A DNA stretch of 64,000 bases from Marmoricola endophyticus (GTDB lineage: Bacteria; Actinomycetota; Actinomycetes; Propionibacteriales; Nocardioidaceae), in the NCBI RefSeq assembly GCF_014644415.1, contig NZ_BMKQ01000002.1, positions 207,646 through 271,645 of the forward strand. Direction: 5' to 3'. Position 1 is the first letter of the stretch; every line of letters starts with the position of its first letter. The notes under the pieces are model-generated. The model ran no database searches, was not told the origin of the DNA, and worked only from the letters and a program-made list of their open reading frames with translations. This document shows positions 20,344 through 29,666 of this stretch, in pieces. A program made the position numbers and the translations under genes.

Positions 20344-21075
20344 GTGCCGTCGTACCTCCAGCTGCTGCCCGCCGTCGACATCACCGAGGGCCGCGCGGTC
20401 CAGCTCGCGCAGGGTGCCGCCGGCTCCGAGAGGGTGTACGGCGACCCCGTCGCGGCCGCCCGCCGGTGGCAGGACGCGGGTGCGGAGTGGCTGCACCTGG
20501 TCGACCTCGACGCCGCCTTCGGCCGGGGCAGCAACGCCGCGCTGCAGGCCGAGATCGTCGGTGCCCTCGACATCGACGTGGAGATGAGCGGCGGCATCCG
20601 CGACGACGAGTCGCTGGCCTCGGCGCTCGCCACGGGCTGCCGTCGCGTCAACATCGGCACCGCGGCCCTCGAGCAGCCGGAGTGGTGCGCGGGCGTGATC
20701 GCCGAGCACGGTGACCGGGTCGCGATCGGCCTGGACGTACGAGGACGGACGCTCGCGGCGCGCGGCTGGACCCGCGACGGCGGCGACCTGTACGACGTCC
20801 TCGCCCGCCTCGACGCCGAGGGCTGTGCCCGCTACGTCGTCACCGACGTCAACAAGGACGGGATGCTCCAGGGGCCGAACCTCGACCTGCTGCGCGACGT
20901 CTGCGCCGCCACCGATCGGCCGGTCGTCGCCTCGGGCGGGATCACCGAGCTGGCCGACCTCGAGGCGCTCGCGGGGCTGATCGACCTCGGGGTCGAGGGC
21001 GCGATCGTCGGCACGGCGCTCTACGAGGGGCGCTTCACCCTCGAGGACGCGCTCGCGCTGACGAGGCCCGCATGA
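20344..21075 (+). CDS. priA: HisA/PriA-type isomerase
   Basis: 243-residue TIM barrel that isomerises ProFAR in histidine synthesis; in actinobacteria the same protein (PriA) usually also performs the TrpF step of tryptophan synthesis. Start region [21 protein letters not shown], catalytic Asp in PAVD and in [20 protein letters not shown], phosphate-binding [14 protein letters not shown] 20344 is chosen because upstream in-frame sequence is the repeat element. The dual function is family knowledge; the two activities cannot be told apart here, and no trp genes lie nearby. Confidence 0.92.
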   Translation: MPSYLQLLPAVDITEGRAVQLAQGAAGSERVYGDPVAAARRWQDAGAEWLHLVDLDAAFGRGSNAALQAEIVGALDIDVEMSGGIRDDESLASALATGCRRVNIGTAALEQPEWCAGVIAEHGDRVAIGLDVRGRTLAARGWTRDGGDLYDVLARLDAEGCARYVVTDVNKDGMLQGPNLDLLRDVCAATDRPVVASGGITELADLEALAGLIDLGVEGAIVGTALYEGRFTLEDALALTRPA

Positions 21076-21833
21076 GCCTCGCCGTCCGCGTCATCCCCTG
21101 CCTCGACGTCGACGCCGGGCGGGTGGTCAAGGGGGTCAACTTCGAGAACCTCCGCGATGCGGGCGACCCCGTCGAGCTCGCCAAGAAGTACGACGACGAG
21201 GGCGCGGACGAGCTCACCTTCCTCGACATCTCCGCCTCCCACGAGGGGCGCGCGACGACGATGGAGATCGTCTCCGCCACCGCGGAGCAGGTGTTCATCC
21301 CGCTGACCGTGGGCGGTGGGGTCGGGAGCACCGGTGACGTCGACCGGCTCCTCCGTGCCGGCGCGGACAAGGTGGCGGTCAACACCGCCGCGATCCGACG
21401 CCCGGAGCTGGTGGCCGAGATCGCGGACCGGTTCGGCAACCAGGTGCTGGTCCTCTCCGTCGACGCCCGCAGGGCGCCGGGCACCGACTCCGGCTTCGAG
21501 GTCACCACGCACGGCGGCCGGCAGAGCGCCGGCCTGGACGCCGTCGCCTGGGCCGCGAAGGCCGTCGAGCTGGGAGCGGGGGAGATCCTGCTCAACGCGA
21601 TGGACGCCGACGGCACGACCGACGGCTTCGACCTGGAGCTGCTGCGGCAGGTGCGTGCCGCCGTGGACGTACCCGTCATCGCCTCCGGCGGCGCCGGTGC
21701 TGCTGAGCACTTTTCGCCCGCCGTCGATGCCGGTGCCGACGCGGTCCTCGCCGCGACGGTCTTCCACTTCGGCACCGTGAGCATCGGCGAGGTCAAGCGC
21801 GCGCTCGGCGAGGCCGGCCACCCGACTCGCTGA
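21072..21833 (+). CDS. hisF: Imidazole glycerol phosphate synthase, cyclase subunit
   Basis: 253-residue TIM barrel partner of HisH; it makes IGP and AICAR from PRFAR. Catalytic Asp residues in [18 protein letters not shown] and LSVDARRAP; phosphate-binding [18 protein letters not shown] and [17 protein letters not shown] overlaps the priA stop (ATGA). The operon stops here: hisI, which commonly follows hisF in actinobacteria, is absent from the window. A hairpin GAGGCG...CGCCTC at about 21839-21864 may mark the operon end. Confidence 0.96.
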   Translation: MSLAVRVIPCLDVDAGRVVKGVNFENLRDAGDPVELAKKYDDEGADELTFLDISASHEGRATTMEIVSATAEQVFIPLTVGGGVGSTGDVDRLLRAGADKVAVNTAAIRRPELVAEIADRFGNQVLVLSVDARRAPGTDSGFEVTTHGGRQSAGLDAVAWAAKAVELGAGEILLNAMDADGTTDGFDLELLRQVRAAVDVPVIASGGAGAAEHFSPAVDAGADAVLAATVFHFGTVSIGEVKRALGEAGHPTR

Positions 21834-21943
21834 TCGCGAGGCGGTGCGCGTACGTGACGCCTCTGCGGTCGTGACAGTCGTCATGGAGACGTCGTGAGGG
21901 ACGAGCGAGGTGCGGACGCCCGACCGGCAGCAGGCTGAGCACC

Positions 21944-22915
21944 ATGATGACGACAGAGCCCCACCACGCGGCGGGACCGACCACCGACGCCGCGGTGCGC
22001 CTCGACGGCGTGCGCAAGTCCTTCGGTCGCGTCGAGGCCGTACGAGGCATCGACCTGACGCTGCGTCCCGGCGAGGTGGTCGCCTTCCTCGGCCCCAACG
22101 GCGCCGGCAAGACGACCACGATCGACATGATCCTCGGGCTGTCGCGGCCCACGTCCGGCACGGTGACCACCTTCGGCATGACCCCGCGAGCCGCGATCGC
22201 TCGTGGCCTGGTGGCGGCCGTGATGCAGACCGGTGGGCTCCTCAAGGACCTCACGGTCCGCGAGACCGTCGCCTACACGGCGCTGCTCTTCGCCGACACG
22301 AAGCCCGTGGACGAGGTGCTCGACAGCGCCGGCATCACCGACATCGCCGACCGCAAGGTGGGCAAGTGCTCGGGCGGTGAGCAGCAGCGGCTGCGCTTCG
22401 CGATGGCGCTGCTCTCCGACCCTGCTCTGCTGCTGCTCGACGAGCCGACCACGGGCATGGACGTCGAGGGGCGCCGCAGCTTCTGGAGCTCCATCCGCGC
22501 CGACGCGAGCCAGGGTCGCACCGTGCTGTTCGCGACGCACTACCTCGAGGAGGCCGACCAGTACGCCGACCGCATCGTCCTGGTCGCCGGCGGCCGGGTC
22601 GTCGCCGACGGCTCGGGCGCCGAGATCCGCGGACTCGCCTCGGGCCGCACCGTACGAGCGCGGCTCGCGAGCCCCGACACCACCGCGCACATCGAGGCGA
22701 TCCGCTCCCTCGGCGGGGTGGACGGCGTCGACGTCCGTGGCGAGCAGCTCTACGTCCACACCAAGGACTCCGACGCGGTGGCGCGCTACCTGCTGACCCG
22801 CACCGACGCGCGCGACCTGGAGATCGAGTCCAAGGGCCTCGAGGAGGCCTTCCTCAGCCTGACCGGCGACCCCCACCACGACGAGCAGCACCTCAGCGAA
22901 GGAGACCGGCGATGA
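21944..22915 (+). CDS. ABC-2 type exporter ATPase
   Basis: 323-residue DrrA-like ATPase. Walker A FLGPNGAGKTTTIDM near residue 55, signature CSGGEQQRL, Walker B LLLLDEPTTGMD, switch His in ATHYLEEAD; the C-terminal ~90 residues form the regulatory extension typical of this subfamily. The ATG at 21944 lies 7 nt after CAGGCT, suggesting a leaderless message. Stop overlaps the permease gene (ATGA). The neighbouring two-component system probably controls it or senses its substrate. Confidence 0.93.
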   Translation: MMTTEPHHAAGPTTDAAVRLDGVRKSFGRVEAVRGIDLTLRPGEVVAFLGPNGAGKTTTIDMILGLSRPTSGTVTTFGMTPRAAIARGLVAAVMQTGGLLKDLTVRETVAYTALLFADTKPVDEVLDSAGITDIADRKVGKCSGGEQQRLRFAMALLSDPALLLLDEPTTGMDVEGRRSFWSSIRADASQGRTVLFATHYLEEADQYADRIVLVAGGRVVADGSGAEIRGLASGRTVRARLASPDTTAHIEAIRSLGGVDGVDVRGEQLYVHTKDSDAVARYLLTRTDARDLEIESKGLEEAFLSLTGDPHHDEQHLSEGDRR

Positions 22916-23703
22916 GCACGGCGACCACGATCGACCCCACCACGCGCCGCGTCCCCGCACTGGGCGGGTTCAGCGCCGGCGTCCTCGGCATCGAGCTGAA
23001 GCGGATGCTGCGCAACCGGCGCACCATCTTCTTCGCGCTCGTCTTCCCGACGGCGCTGTTCTTCGTCTTCGGCTCCGGCGGCGGAGGCGAGGAGAAGGCC
23101 GGCCCGAACGCCAACGTCTCGGCGTACGTCCTCGTCTCGATGGCGTTGTACGGCGGCGCCCTGATCGCGGCCTCCGGTGGCGCGATGGTGGCCACCGAGC
23201 GAGCCCTGGGCTGGTCGCGCCAGCTGCGGTTGACCCCGCTGAGGCCGGTCGCGTACATCGTCATCAAGGCGCTGGTCGCCCTGGTGATGGCCGCACTGGC
23301 GGTCGCGATCGTCAACGTCGTCGGGGCGCTGCAGGGCAAGGCGGAGATGCCGCTGAGCACCTGGATCGAGTGCGGTGTGCTGACGCTGATCTGCACGATG
23401 ACGTTCGCGGCGCTGGGCGTCTTCATCGGCTACCTCGTCCCCGGGGAGAACGTCATGCAGATCCTCGGCCCGGGGCTCGCGCTGCTGGCCTTCCTCGGCG
23501 GCCTGTTCATCCCGCTCAGCGAGTACGCCGACGTGGTCCGCCAGATCGCGTACTGGACCCCGATGTACGGCGTCGCCGAGGTCGCCCGCGCTCCGCTCAC
23601 CCACGAGCTGCCCTGGTACGCCGTCGTCAACGCCGTGGGCTGGCTGGCCGTCTTCATCGGCGGTGCCGCCTGGCGGATGAGCAAGGACACGGCGAGGGTC
23701 TGA
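22912..23703 (+). CDS. ABC-2 type permease
   Basis: 263 residues with six hydrophobic segments, for example IFFALVFPTALFFVFGSG, AYVLVSMALYGGALIA, ALVALVMAALAVAIVNVVGA and ILGPGLALLAFLGGLFIPLS. The C-terminal helix ends in a basic tail. ABC-2 permeases of this type work with a DrrA-like ATPase to export drugs or lipids. Coupled to the ATPase gene by a 4-bp overlap. Substrate not deducible. Confidence 0.9.
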   Translation: MSTATTIDPTTRRVPALGGFSAGVLGIELKRMLRNRRTIFFALVFPTALFFVFGSGGGGEEKAGPNANVSAYVLVSMALYGGALIAASGGAMVATERALGWSRQLRLTPLRPVAYIVIKALVALVMAALAVAIVNVVGALQGKAEMPLSTWIECGVLTLICTMTFAALGVFIGYLVPGENVMQILGPGLALLAFLGGLFIPLSEYADVVRQIAYWTPMYGVAEVARAPLTHELPWYAVVNAVGWLAVFIGGAAWRMSKDTARV

Positions 23704-23731
23704 GGGAGCGGCGAGCACTACCGTGGCCTTC

Positions 23732-24859
23732 GTGGACCTGAGACCGTCGCGCGGCTGGGGGCCGGACACCGCCCCCGGCCGCGTCGGCCTGTTCTGGATC
23801 TCGATCTGGACGCTGTTCCTGCTGCAGCCGCTGGCCACGGGGTGGCAAGAGCGCGACCGCTGGACCGGCTGGGTCGGCATGGTGCTGGTCGTCGCGTTCG
23901 CCGTGGTGTACGTCGGCACCTTCGGCTACCAGCGCCGCCGGATGCACGCCGGGACGTTCGCGCTGCCGACGAGGCAGGGGCTGGCGGTCTTCGCGCTGCT
24001 CGTCGCGCTGGCGGTCGCGCAGTGCGCGCTCCTCGGCCAGTCCGGCACCGCGAGCGCTGTCTACCTGTGCGTGCTCAGCGTGATGATCCTCGACCACGCG
24101 CTGCGGTGGTGGCTGGTCGCGCTCACGCTCGCCGTGACGTACGCCGCCGGCATCCTCGTGCCCGGCTGGGAGCGCGACACCTCGCTGCTGCTCGCGATGC
24201 TGGCCGCGTCCGTCGCGGTGTACGGCGTCCAGCACATGATCGCCGGCAACGTCCGGCTGCGGCTGGCCGACGACCAGAACCAGCGCCTCGCCGTCGCCGA
24301 CGAGCGCAACCGGTTCGCCCGCGACCTGCACGACATCCTCGGGCACTCCCTGACCGTCATCCGGGTCAAGGCCGAGCTGGCCGGGCGGCTGGTCGACGCC
24401 GACCCGCCGCGTGCGCGGGCGGAGCTGGAGGACCTGGAGCGACTCGCGCGCGAGGCGCTGGGCGACGTACGCCGTGCGGTGGAGGGCTACCGCGAGCTCA
24501 CCCTGCCCGGCGAGCTCACCCGGGCGCGGGCGGCGCTGCGCGCGGCCGAGATCGAGGCGGACCTGCCGAACTCGACCGACGAGATCCCCGGCGACCTGCG
24601 CGAGCTGTTCGCCTGGACGGTGCGCGAGGGCGTCACCAACGTCGTACGACACTCCGGCGCGCGGCGCTGCGTGGTCCGGCTCAGCCCGACGAGCGCAGAG
24701 GTGCGCGACGACGGACGGGGGCTCGCCGGGGAGACCGCGGGCGACGGCAACGGGCTGCTCGGGCTGCGCGAGCGCGCCTCCGCGCTGGGCGCGACCGTCG
24801 TCTGCCGACCCGGTGAGCCGAAGGGCCACACGCTGCAGGTGCTGGTGGGGACGCCGTGA
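23732..24859 (+). CDS. DesK/NarL-type sensor histidine kinase
   Basis: 375 residues: about five N-terminal membrane segments (residues ~15-165), then a HisKA_3 dimerisation helix with the phospho-acceptor in FARDLHDILGHSL, then an HATPase domain (VREGVTNVVRHSGA, VRDDGRGL, NGLLGLRERASALG). GTG 23732 is preferred over GTG 23723 because TACCGT at 23719-23724, which overlaps the earlier GTG, lies 7 nt upstream and looks like a -10. GTGA overlap with the response regulator. Likely senses membrane state or the exporter's substrate (inference). Confidence 0.92.
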   Translation: MDLRPSRGWGPDTAPGRVGLFWISIWTLFLLQPLATGWQERDRWTGWVGMVLVVAFAVVYVGTFGYQRRRMHAGTFALPTRQGLAVFALLVALAVAQCALLGQSGTASAVYLCVLSVMILDHALRWWLVALTLAVTYAAGILVPGWERDTSLLLAMLAASVAVYGVQHMIAGNVRLRLADDQNQRLAVADERNRFARDLHDILGHSLTVIRVKAELAGRLVDADPPRARAELEDLERLAREALGDVRRAVEGYRELTLPGELTRARAALRAAEIEADLPNSTDEIPGDLRELFAWTVREGVTNVVRHSGARRCVVRLSPTSAEVRDDGRGLAGETAGDGNGLLGLRERASALGATVVCRPGEPKGHTLQVLVGTP

Positions 24860-25464
24860 GCATCCGGCTGCTGCTGGCCGACGACCAGGCGCTGGTCCGC
24901 GGTGCGCTCGCGGCACTGCTCGACCTGGAGCGCGACCTCGAGGTCGTGGCCGAGGTGGCGTCGGGCGACGCCGTCGTGCCCGCCGTGCTCGAGCACCGGC
25001 CCGACGTCGCGCTGCTCGACGTCGAGATGCCCGGCCTGGACGGCATCGCCGCGACCGCGCAGGTGCGGGCGGCCGCCGCCGACGTACGCGTCCTGATCGT
25101 CACCACCTTCGGACGGCCCGGCTACCTGCGCCGGGCGCTGCAGGCCGGTGCCTCGGGGTTCGTCGTCAAGGACACCCCGGCCTCACAGCTGGCCGACGCC
25201 GTACGCCGTGTCCACGCCGGCCTGCGGGTCGTCGACCCCGGTCTCGCGACCGACAGCCTCGTCGCCGGCGAGAGCCCGCTGACCGTGCGTGAGACGGAGG
25301 TGCTGCAGGCCGCGCGCGACGGGTCGTCCGCGGCGGCGATCGCGGCCCGGCTCTTCCTCTCCGAGGGCACCGTCCGCAACCACCTGTCCGCGGCGATCGG
25401 GAAGACCGGGGCGACCAACCGGGCGGAGGCGGTGCTGACCGCGGACGGCAACGGCTGGCTGTGA
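24856..25464 (+). CDS. LuxR/NarL-type response regulator
   Basis: 202 residues. Receiver domain with acidic pair ADD (residues 8-10), phospho-acceptor D55 in ALLDVEMPGLDG, Thr in IVTTFGR and Lys in FVVKDTP. The C-terminal LuxR helix-turn-helix reads LTVRETEVLQAARDG and FLSEGTVRNHLSAAIGKTG. Cognate partner of the preceding kinase by overlap and family (DesK/DesR-like). Probably regulates the ABC-2 exporter upstream. Confidence 0.94.
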   Translation: MSIRLLLADDQALVRGALAALLDLERDLEVVAEVASGDAVVPAVLEHRPDVALLDVEMPGLDGIAATAQVRAAAADVRVLIVTTFGRPGYLRRALQAGASGFVVKDTPASQLADAVRRVHAGLRVVDPGLATDSLVAGESPLTVRETEVLQAARDGSSAAAIAARLFLSEGTVRNHLSAAIGKTGATNRAEAVLTADGNGWL

Positions 25465-25973
25465 GCCTGCCGGCCACGTGGGGCGTGAGCGCCGAGGAGG
25501 CCGGCTCGCGCCTGCCCGGCGACGAGCTCGCCGGGGAGGGCTGGGCGCGGCTGCTGCGCGGCGTCGACTGCGCTGCGCCGCCCGAGCGGCTGTGGACGTG
25601 GCTGGGCCAGCTGCGGGTCGCGCCGTACTCCTACGACCTGCTCGACAATCTCGGCCGCCGCAGCCCACGCACCCTGACACCGGGCCTGGGCCCGCTGGCG
25701 GTGGGCCAGCGGATCCACCCCGTCTTCGAGGTGGCGGGCCTGGTGCCCGGCCGCGACCTCACGATCCGAGGACGCCCGGGCGGCGTGATGGCGGACGTCG
25801 TGCTGGGGTACGCCGTGCGGCCCGCCCCGGCCGGCAGCCGGCTGCTCGGTGTCGTGCGCCACCCGCGCCACCCCCGACCGGTCGACGCACTCCTCGCCTG
25901 GGGCGACCTGGTGATGATGCGCAAGCAGCTCACCACCCTGGCCACCCTGGCGATGTCCGCCGCAGGGGAGTGA
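25461..25973 (+). CDS. SRPBCC-like hypothetical protein
   Basis: 170 residues. The stretch APPERLWTWLGQLRVAPYSYDLLDNLGRRSP resembles the start of polyketide-cyclase/dehydrase (SRPBCC) fold proteins, with later beta strands (ADVVLGYAVRPAPAGSRLLG) and a C-terminal helix. No catalytic signature is visible. Its GTG overlaps the response-regulator stop (GTGA), so it belongs to the same operon and may bind a hydrophobic ligand related to the exporter; that is inference. Confidence 0.75.
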   Translation: MSLPATWGVSAEEAGSRLPGDELAGEGWARLLRGVDCAAPPERLWTWLGQLRVAPYSYDLLDNLGRRSPRTLTPGLGPLAVGQRIHPVFEVAGLVPGRDLTIRGRPGGVMADVVLGYAVRPAPAGSRLLGVVRHPRHPRPVDALLAWGDLVMMRKQLTTLATLAMSAAGE

Positions 25974-25986
25974 CAGGCTGGCCCAC

Positions 25987-26592
25987 GTGCTGGACCCCCG
26001 CTTCGTGCTGCTCGGTGCTGCGCTGACGCTGATCGGCAGCTCCCGCTACGCGCTGGCGACGGTGCGCGGGCGGACCAGGCCGAACCGGGTGACCTGGTTC
26101 CTGTGGGCGCTGGCTCCGCTGATCGGCTTCGTCGCGCAGCTCGACGACGGCGTCGGCTGGCCGTCGGTGCTGACCCTCTCGATCGGGGTCGGGCCCGCGA
26201 TCATCTTCGTCTCCAGCCTGGTCAGCACCCGCTCGTACTGGCGGATCACCCGTTTCGACCTCGTCTGCGGGGCGGCGTCCCTGGTCGCGCTCGTGGTGTG
26301 GCTGACGGTCCCCGACCCCGAGTACGCCGTGGTCGCCGCGGTGCTCGCGGACCTGCTCGCCGGGATACCGACGATCCGGAAGGCGTGGTCGTACCCCGAG
26401 ACCGAGATCGCCACCACCTTCGCGCTCGGTCTCGCCAACGGCGTGATCACGTTGCTGACCCTGGACCGGTGGGACCTGGCGAGCTGGGCTTTCCCGGCGT
26501 ACCTCGTGGCCCTGATGACGACGATGCTGGTCTGCATCGTCGGCCGTCCCGGCCCGCGGCTGGCGGGAGCCCGGACGGTGGTGCTGCCATGA
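25987..26592 (+). CDS. Multi-spanning membrane protein, unknown function
   Basis: 201 residues with about six to seven hydrophobic segments (FVLLGAALTLIGSSRYALA, VTWFLWALAPLIGFVAQL, PAIIFVSSLVS, LVCGAASLVALVVWLTV and others). The short motif RPNRVTWFLWALAP recalls small PQ-loop/SemiSWEET-like membrane proteins, but the match is loose. GTG 25987 follows CAGGCT by 7 nt. The stop overlaps dgt (ATGA). Confidence 0.75.
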   Translation: MLDPRFVLLGAALTLIGSSRYALATVRGRTRPNRVTWFLWALAPLIGFVAQLDDGVGWPSVLTLSIGVGPAIIFVSSLVSTRSYWRITRFDLVCGAASLVALVVWLTVPDPEYAVVAAVLADLLAGIPTIRKAWSYPETEIATTFALGLANGVITLLTLDRWDLASWAFPAYLVALMTTMLVCIVGRPGPRLAGARTVVLP

Positions 26593-27878
26593 CCCTCGAG
26601 GACCGGTACGACGAGCACGCGCGCGCCCGCCTGGTGGCCGAGCCGACCAAGCGCGTCGACGCGCCCGTACGCACCGCCTTCGAGCGCGACCGTGCCCGCG
26701 TCGTGCACTCGGCGTCGCTGCGCCGGCTCGCGGCGAAGACCCAGGTGGTCGGGCCGTCGAGCGACGACTTCGTACGCAACCGGCTCACCCACAGCCTCGA
26801 GGTCGCGCAGATCGCCCGCGACCTGGCCCACCCGCTGGGCTGCCACCCCGACGTCGCCGAGACCGCGGCGCTCGCGCACGACCTCGGGCACCCGCCGTTC
26901 GGCCACAACGGCGAGCGGGTGCTGGACCGGCTCGGCGAGGTGGCGGGCGGCTTCGAGGGCAACGCGCAGACGCTGCGGATCCTCACCCGGCTCGAGGCGA
27001 AGTCGGTCGACGCCGACGGCGCCTCGGTGGGCCTGAACCTGACCCGCGCGACCCTCGACGCGTGCACGAAGTACCCCTGGGAGCGGCCGGAGGGTGCTGG
27101 GCCCGGGGCGAAGTTCGGCGTCTACCCCGACGACCGGCCGGTCTTCGTGTGGCTGCGCGAGGGGATCGAGGGCATCGAGGGCTTCGAGAACCTCGATCCC
27201 ACCCGACGCTGCGTCGAGGCGCAGGTGATGGACGTGGCCGACGACGTCGCGTACTCCGTGCACGACCTGGAGGACGGGGTCGTCGCAGGGCGCATCGACC
27301 TCGGTCGGCTGGCCGACCCGGTCGAGCGGGCGGCGGTGTGGGGGACCGTGCGTGCGTGGTACCTCCCCACCACGGGCGACGACGAGCTGGAGGCGTCGTA
27401 CGAGAGGCTGGGCGCGGTGGCCGCGTGGACGGCCGCGAGTCGCGAGCCGTACGACGGCAGCCGCGCGGCGCTCGCCCGTCTGAAGAACCTCACCTCCGAC
27501 GCGATCGGGATCTTCTGCGGGGCGGTGCACCGGGCGACGACCGAGCGGCACGGTCCGCGGCCGCTGGTGCGTCACGACGCCGACCTGGTCGTGCCCGAGG
27601 ACACCCTGGTGGACATCGCCGTGCTGAAGGGCGTCGCCGCGCACTACGTGATGCAGGCGGAGGACCGGGTGCGGGACATGGCCCGACAGGCCGAGCTGCT
27701 CGAGGAGCTCTACGACGGGCTGGTCGCCGGCGGTGGCCGGCTCCCGGACCGGCAGTTCGCCGACGACCTCGGCCTGGCTCGCGACGACGCGGCTCGTACC
27801 CGGGTGGTGCTGGACCAGATCGCCTCGCTGACCGACGCCTCCGCCGTGGGCCTGCACGCCCGCCTCACCCGGCGCTGA
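26589..27878 (+). CDS. dgt: dGTP triphosphohydrolase-like HD protein
   Basis: 429 residues. Hydrolyses dNTPs to nucleoside and triphosphate in characterised relatives. HD-domain metal ligands: RNRLTHSLEVAQIAR and LAHDLGHPPFGHNGE; the conserved second HD region is EAQVMDVADDVAYSVHDLEDG. Start ATG 26589 is fixed by the 4-bp overlap with the upstream gene. In many actinobacteria dgt directly precedes dnaG; here four genes separate them. The 3' end overlaps the convergent epimerase by 14 bp. Confidence 0.93.
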   Translation: MTLEDRYDEHARARLVAEPTKRVDAPVRTAFERDRARVVHSASLRRLAAKTQVVGPSSDDFVRNRLTHSLEVAQIARDLAHPLGCHPDVAETAALAHDLGHPPFGHNGERVLDRLGEVAGGFEGNAQTLRILTRLEAKSVDADGASVGLNLTRATLDACTKYPWERPEGAGPGAKFGVYPDDRPVFVWLREGIEGIEGFENLDPTRRCVEAQVMDVADDVAYSVHDLEDGVVAGRIDLGRLADPVERAAVWGTVRAWYLPTTGDDELEASYERLGAVAAWTAASREPYDGSRAALARLKNLTSDAIGIFCGAVHRATTERHGPRPLVRHDADLVVPEDTLVDIAVLKGVAAHYVMQAEDRVRDMARQAELLEELYDGLVAGGGRLPDRQFADDLGLARDDAARTRVVLDQIASLTDASAVGLHARLTRR

Positions 27879-28806
27879 CGGACTCCTCGCGCCACCAGGC
27901 GACGGCCTGCGCCCAGACCTCCTCGACCGGGGTGGGGCCGAAGCCGAGCCGGTCCTGGCTGGCCGCGGAGTCCATCACGAACGGCGCGTCGAACTGGTAG
28001 AGCATCTCGGCCAGCTCCCTCAGCTCACGGCTGACCAGACCGCCGCTGCGGACCAGCCAGGCCGGGACCACGCCCGGCTCGGGCACCTGGGTGCCGGCGG
28101 CCGCGGCGAAGCCGTGGACCATCTCGCGCTGGGTGCGCGGCGCGTCGGTCGGCGCGTGCAGCACGGTGTTCCAGAGGTCCTCGCGGCGTGCGGCCACGAC
28201 CATGGCGCGGGCCAGGTCCGGGACGTGGGTCCAGGAGTGCGGCTGGTCCAGCGAGCCGAGCACCCGGACCTTCCGGCCCGTGAGCACAGCAGGGACGACG
28301 CGGTCGCCCATGTGGCTGGTCCGCACCCGGGGACCGACGAAGTCCGAGGCCACCACGCTGACGGTCGGGGTGGGCGAGGCGGCGCGGGCCGCGAGCAGGT
28401 CGCGTCGTACGGCTCCCTTGCCGGTGCTGCGCGTGCGCGGGTCGTCCTCGGTCATCGGCCGCGTCGTGTCGGTGTACGAGTAGAGCGACTCCGGGAACAC
28501 CACCGCCGCGCCCTCACGGCCGGCCGCCTCCAGCACCGCTGCCTCGGCCCGCGGCAGCTCCGCGCGCCAGACCGACGCCGCGTACGCCGACCCGTGGACG
28601 CAGTGGAAGACCGCGCCCGCCCCGCGTACCGCGTCGGCGAGCGCGACCGGGTCCGAGACGTCGACGCGGAGCCGCTCCACGCCGTCCCGCTCGGGGCCGC
28701 TGCCCGAGCGCGTCAGCACCCGTACGCGGCGCCCCTCGTCCGCCAGCCGCTCGGCCACGGTCCACCCGACCGGTCCCGCGCCGGTCACCACCTGGATCTC
28801 GCCCAT
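27865..28806 (-). CDS. NAD(P)-dependent epimerase/dehydratase-like protein
   Basis: 313 residues with an N-terminal Rossmann motif VVTGAGPVGWTVAERL, extended-SDR layout and an active-site region in which YSYTDT replaces a plain YxxxK (PESLYSYTDTTRPM). The later segment HSWTHVPDLARAMV is typical of atypical or NmrA-like SDRs. ATG 28806 has GAGAGG upstream. Divergent from a TetR gene across a shared operator region, so it is probably that regulator's target. Confidence 0.85.
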   Translation of the reverse strand: MGEIQVVTGAGPVGWTVAERLADEGRRVRVLTRSGSGPERDGVERLRVDVSDPVALADAVRGAGAVFHCVHGSAYAASVWRAELPRAEAAVLEAAGREGAAVVFPESLYSYTDTTRPMTEDDPRTRSTGKGAVRRDLLAARAASPTPTVSVVASDFVGPRVRTSHMGDRVVPAVLTGRKVRVLGSLDQPHSWTHVPDLARAMVVAARREDLWNTVLHAPTDAPRTQREMVHGFAAAAGTQVPEPGVVPAWLVRSGGLVSRELRELAEMLYQFDAPFVMDSAASQDRLGFGPTPVEEVWAQAVAWWREESVSAG

Positions 28807-28859
28807 CGTCACGCCTCTCGTCCGTGGGCCGCACGCTGCGACCCCTCAGGAAAGAGAGT

Positions 28860-28894
28860 GCACTGCTCTCGCTCTCATTGCAAGAGCACTGCTC
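28860..28894. promoter_or_regulatory. Duplicated GCACTGCTC operator candidates
   Basis: GCACTGCTC occurs at 28860-28868 and 28886-28894, 26 bp apart. The second lies in a perfect palindrome GAGCAcTGCTC, and the first is framed by GAGAG...CTCTC. Located between the divergent epimerase and TetR genes; probably the TetR protein's binding sites. Confidence 0.55.
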
Positions 28895-28920
28895 ACAACA
28901 ATGACTGATAGTCGCAGATG

Positions 28921-28950
28921 TTGACGATGGTCTCGGCCGCGCGCGACGAT
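28921..28950 (+). promoter_or_regulatory. TetR-gene promoter
   Basis: TTGACG (28921-28926), 18-bp spacer, GACGAT (28945-28950), then 6 nt to the GTG at 28957. One of the few promoters here with a clear -35 element; predicts leaderless translation. Confidence 0.6.
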
Positions 28951-28956
28951 GGGCCG

Positions 28957-29655
28957 GTGCCGACCCCTCGTGAACGTGCCCGTGAGCAGACGCTGGCCGA
29001 CATCACCCGTCTCGGTCGCGAGCAGCTCGTCCGCGTCGGCGCCGCCGACCTCTCGGTCCGGTCCCTGGCCCGCGACCTCGGTGTCGTCTCCTCGGCGGTC
29101 TACCGCTACGTCCGCAGCCGCGACGACCTGCTGACCCTCCTGGTCGTCGACGCGTACGACGAGCTCGGCGAGGCGGCCGAGAAGGCGGCGACGCGGCCGC
29201 GCTCCGGCGACCACCGCGGGCGGTTCCGCGCGGTGTCGCGGGCGGTGCGGGCGTGGGCGGTCGCGGAGCCGGCGCGGTACGCCCTGCTGTTCGGCAGCCC
29301 CGTCCCGGGGTACGTCGCGCCGGCCGAGCAGACCACCGGCCCCGGGACCCGCGTGCCGCTGCTCTACGGACGCCTGTGCGTGGAGGCGTACGAGGCGGGC
29401 GCGCTCGCGGCTCCTGCCCTGGTCGCACCGCTGCCCCGGGCACTGCGCTCGGACCTCGACCGCGTCGCCGCCGAGCTCGGGAGCGCCCTGCCCACGACCC
29501 TGGTCGCCCGGATGATGTTGGCGTGGTCGTCGGTGTTCGGCGCGGTCGGCTTCGAGGTCTTCGGGCAGTACGGTCCCGACCTCGCGGCCCCCCGGCAGCT
29601 CTTCGACCACCACGTGGAGGCGATCATGGACCAGCTGGGACTGGTCGAGGAGTGA
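28957..29655 (+). CDS. TetR-family transcriptional regulator
   Basis: 232 residues. N-terminal helix-turn-helix: ITRLGREQLVRVGAADLSVRSLARDLGVVSSAVYRYVRSRDDLLTLLV, which contains the typical S-x-x-Y-R-Y recognition helix. The C-terminal ligand domain (RYALLFGSPVPGY, VPLLYGRLC) resembles the WHG-domain TetR group. GTG 28957 is selected by the promoter spacing; upstream in-frame codons would lie within the promoter. Divergent from the SDR gene and followed 11 bp later by a hydroxyacid dehydrogenase. Confidence 0.88.
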   Translation: MPTPRERAREQTLADITRLGREQLVRVGAADLSVRSLARDLGVVSSAVYRYVRSRDDLLTLLVVDAYDELGEAAEKAATRPRSGDHRGRFRAVSRAVRAWAVAEPARYALLFGSPVPGYVAPAEQTTGPGTRVPLLYGRLCVEAYEAGALAAPALVAPLPRALRSDLDRVAAELGSALPTTLVARMMLAWSSVFGAVGFEVFGQYGPDLAAPRQLFDHHVEAIMDQLGLVEE

Positions 29656-29666
29656 GAGGTGGAGAC

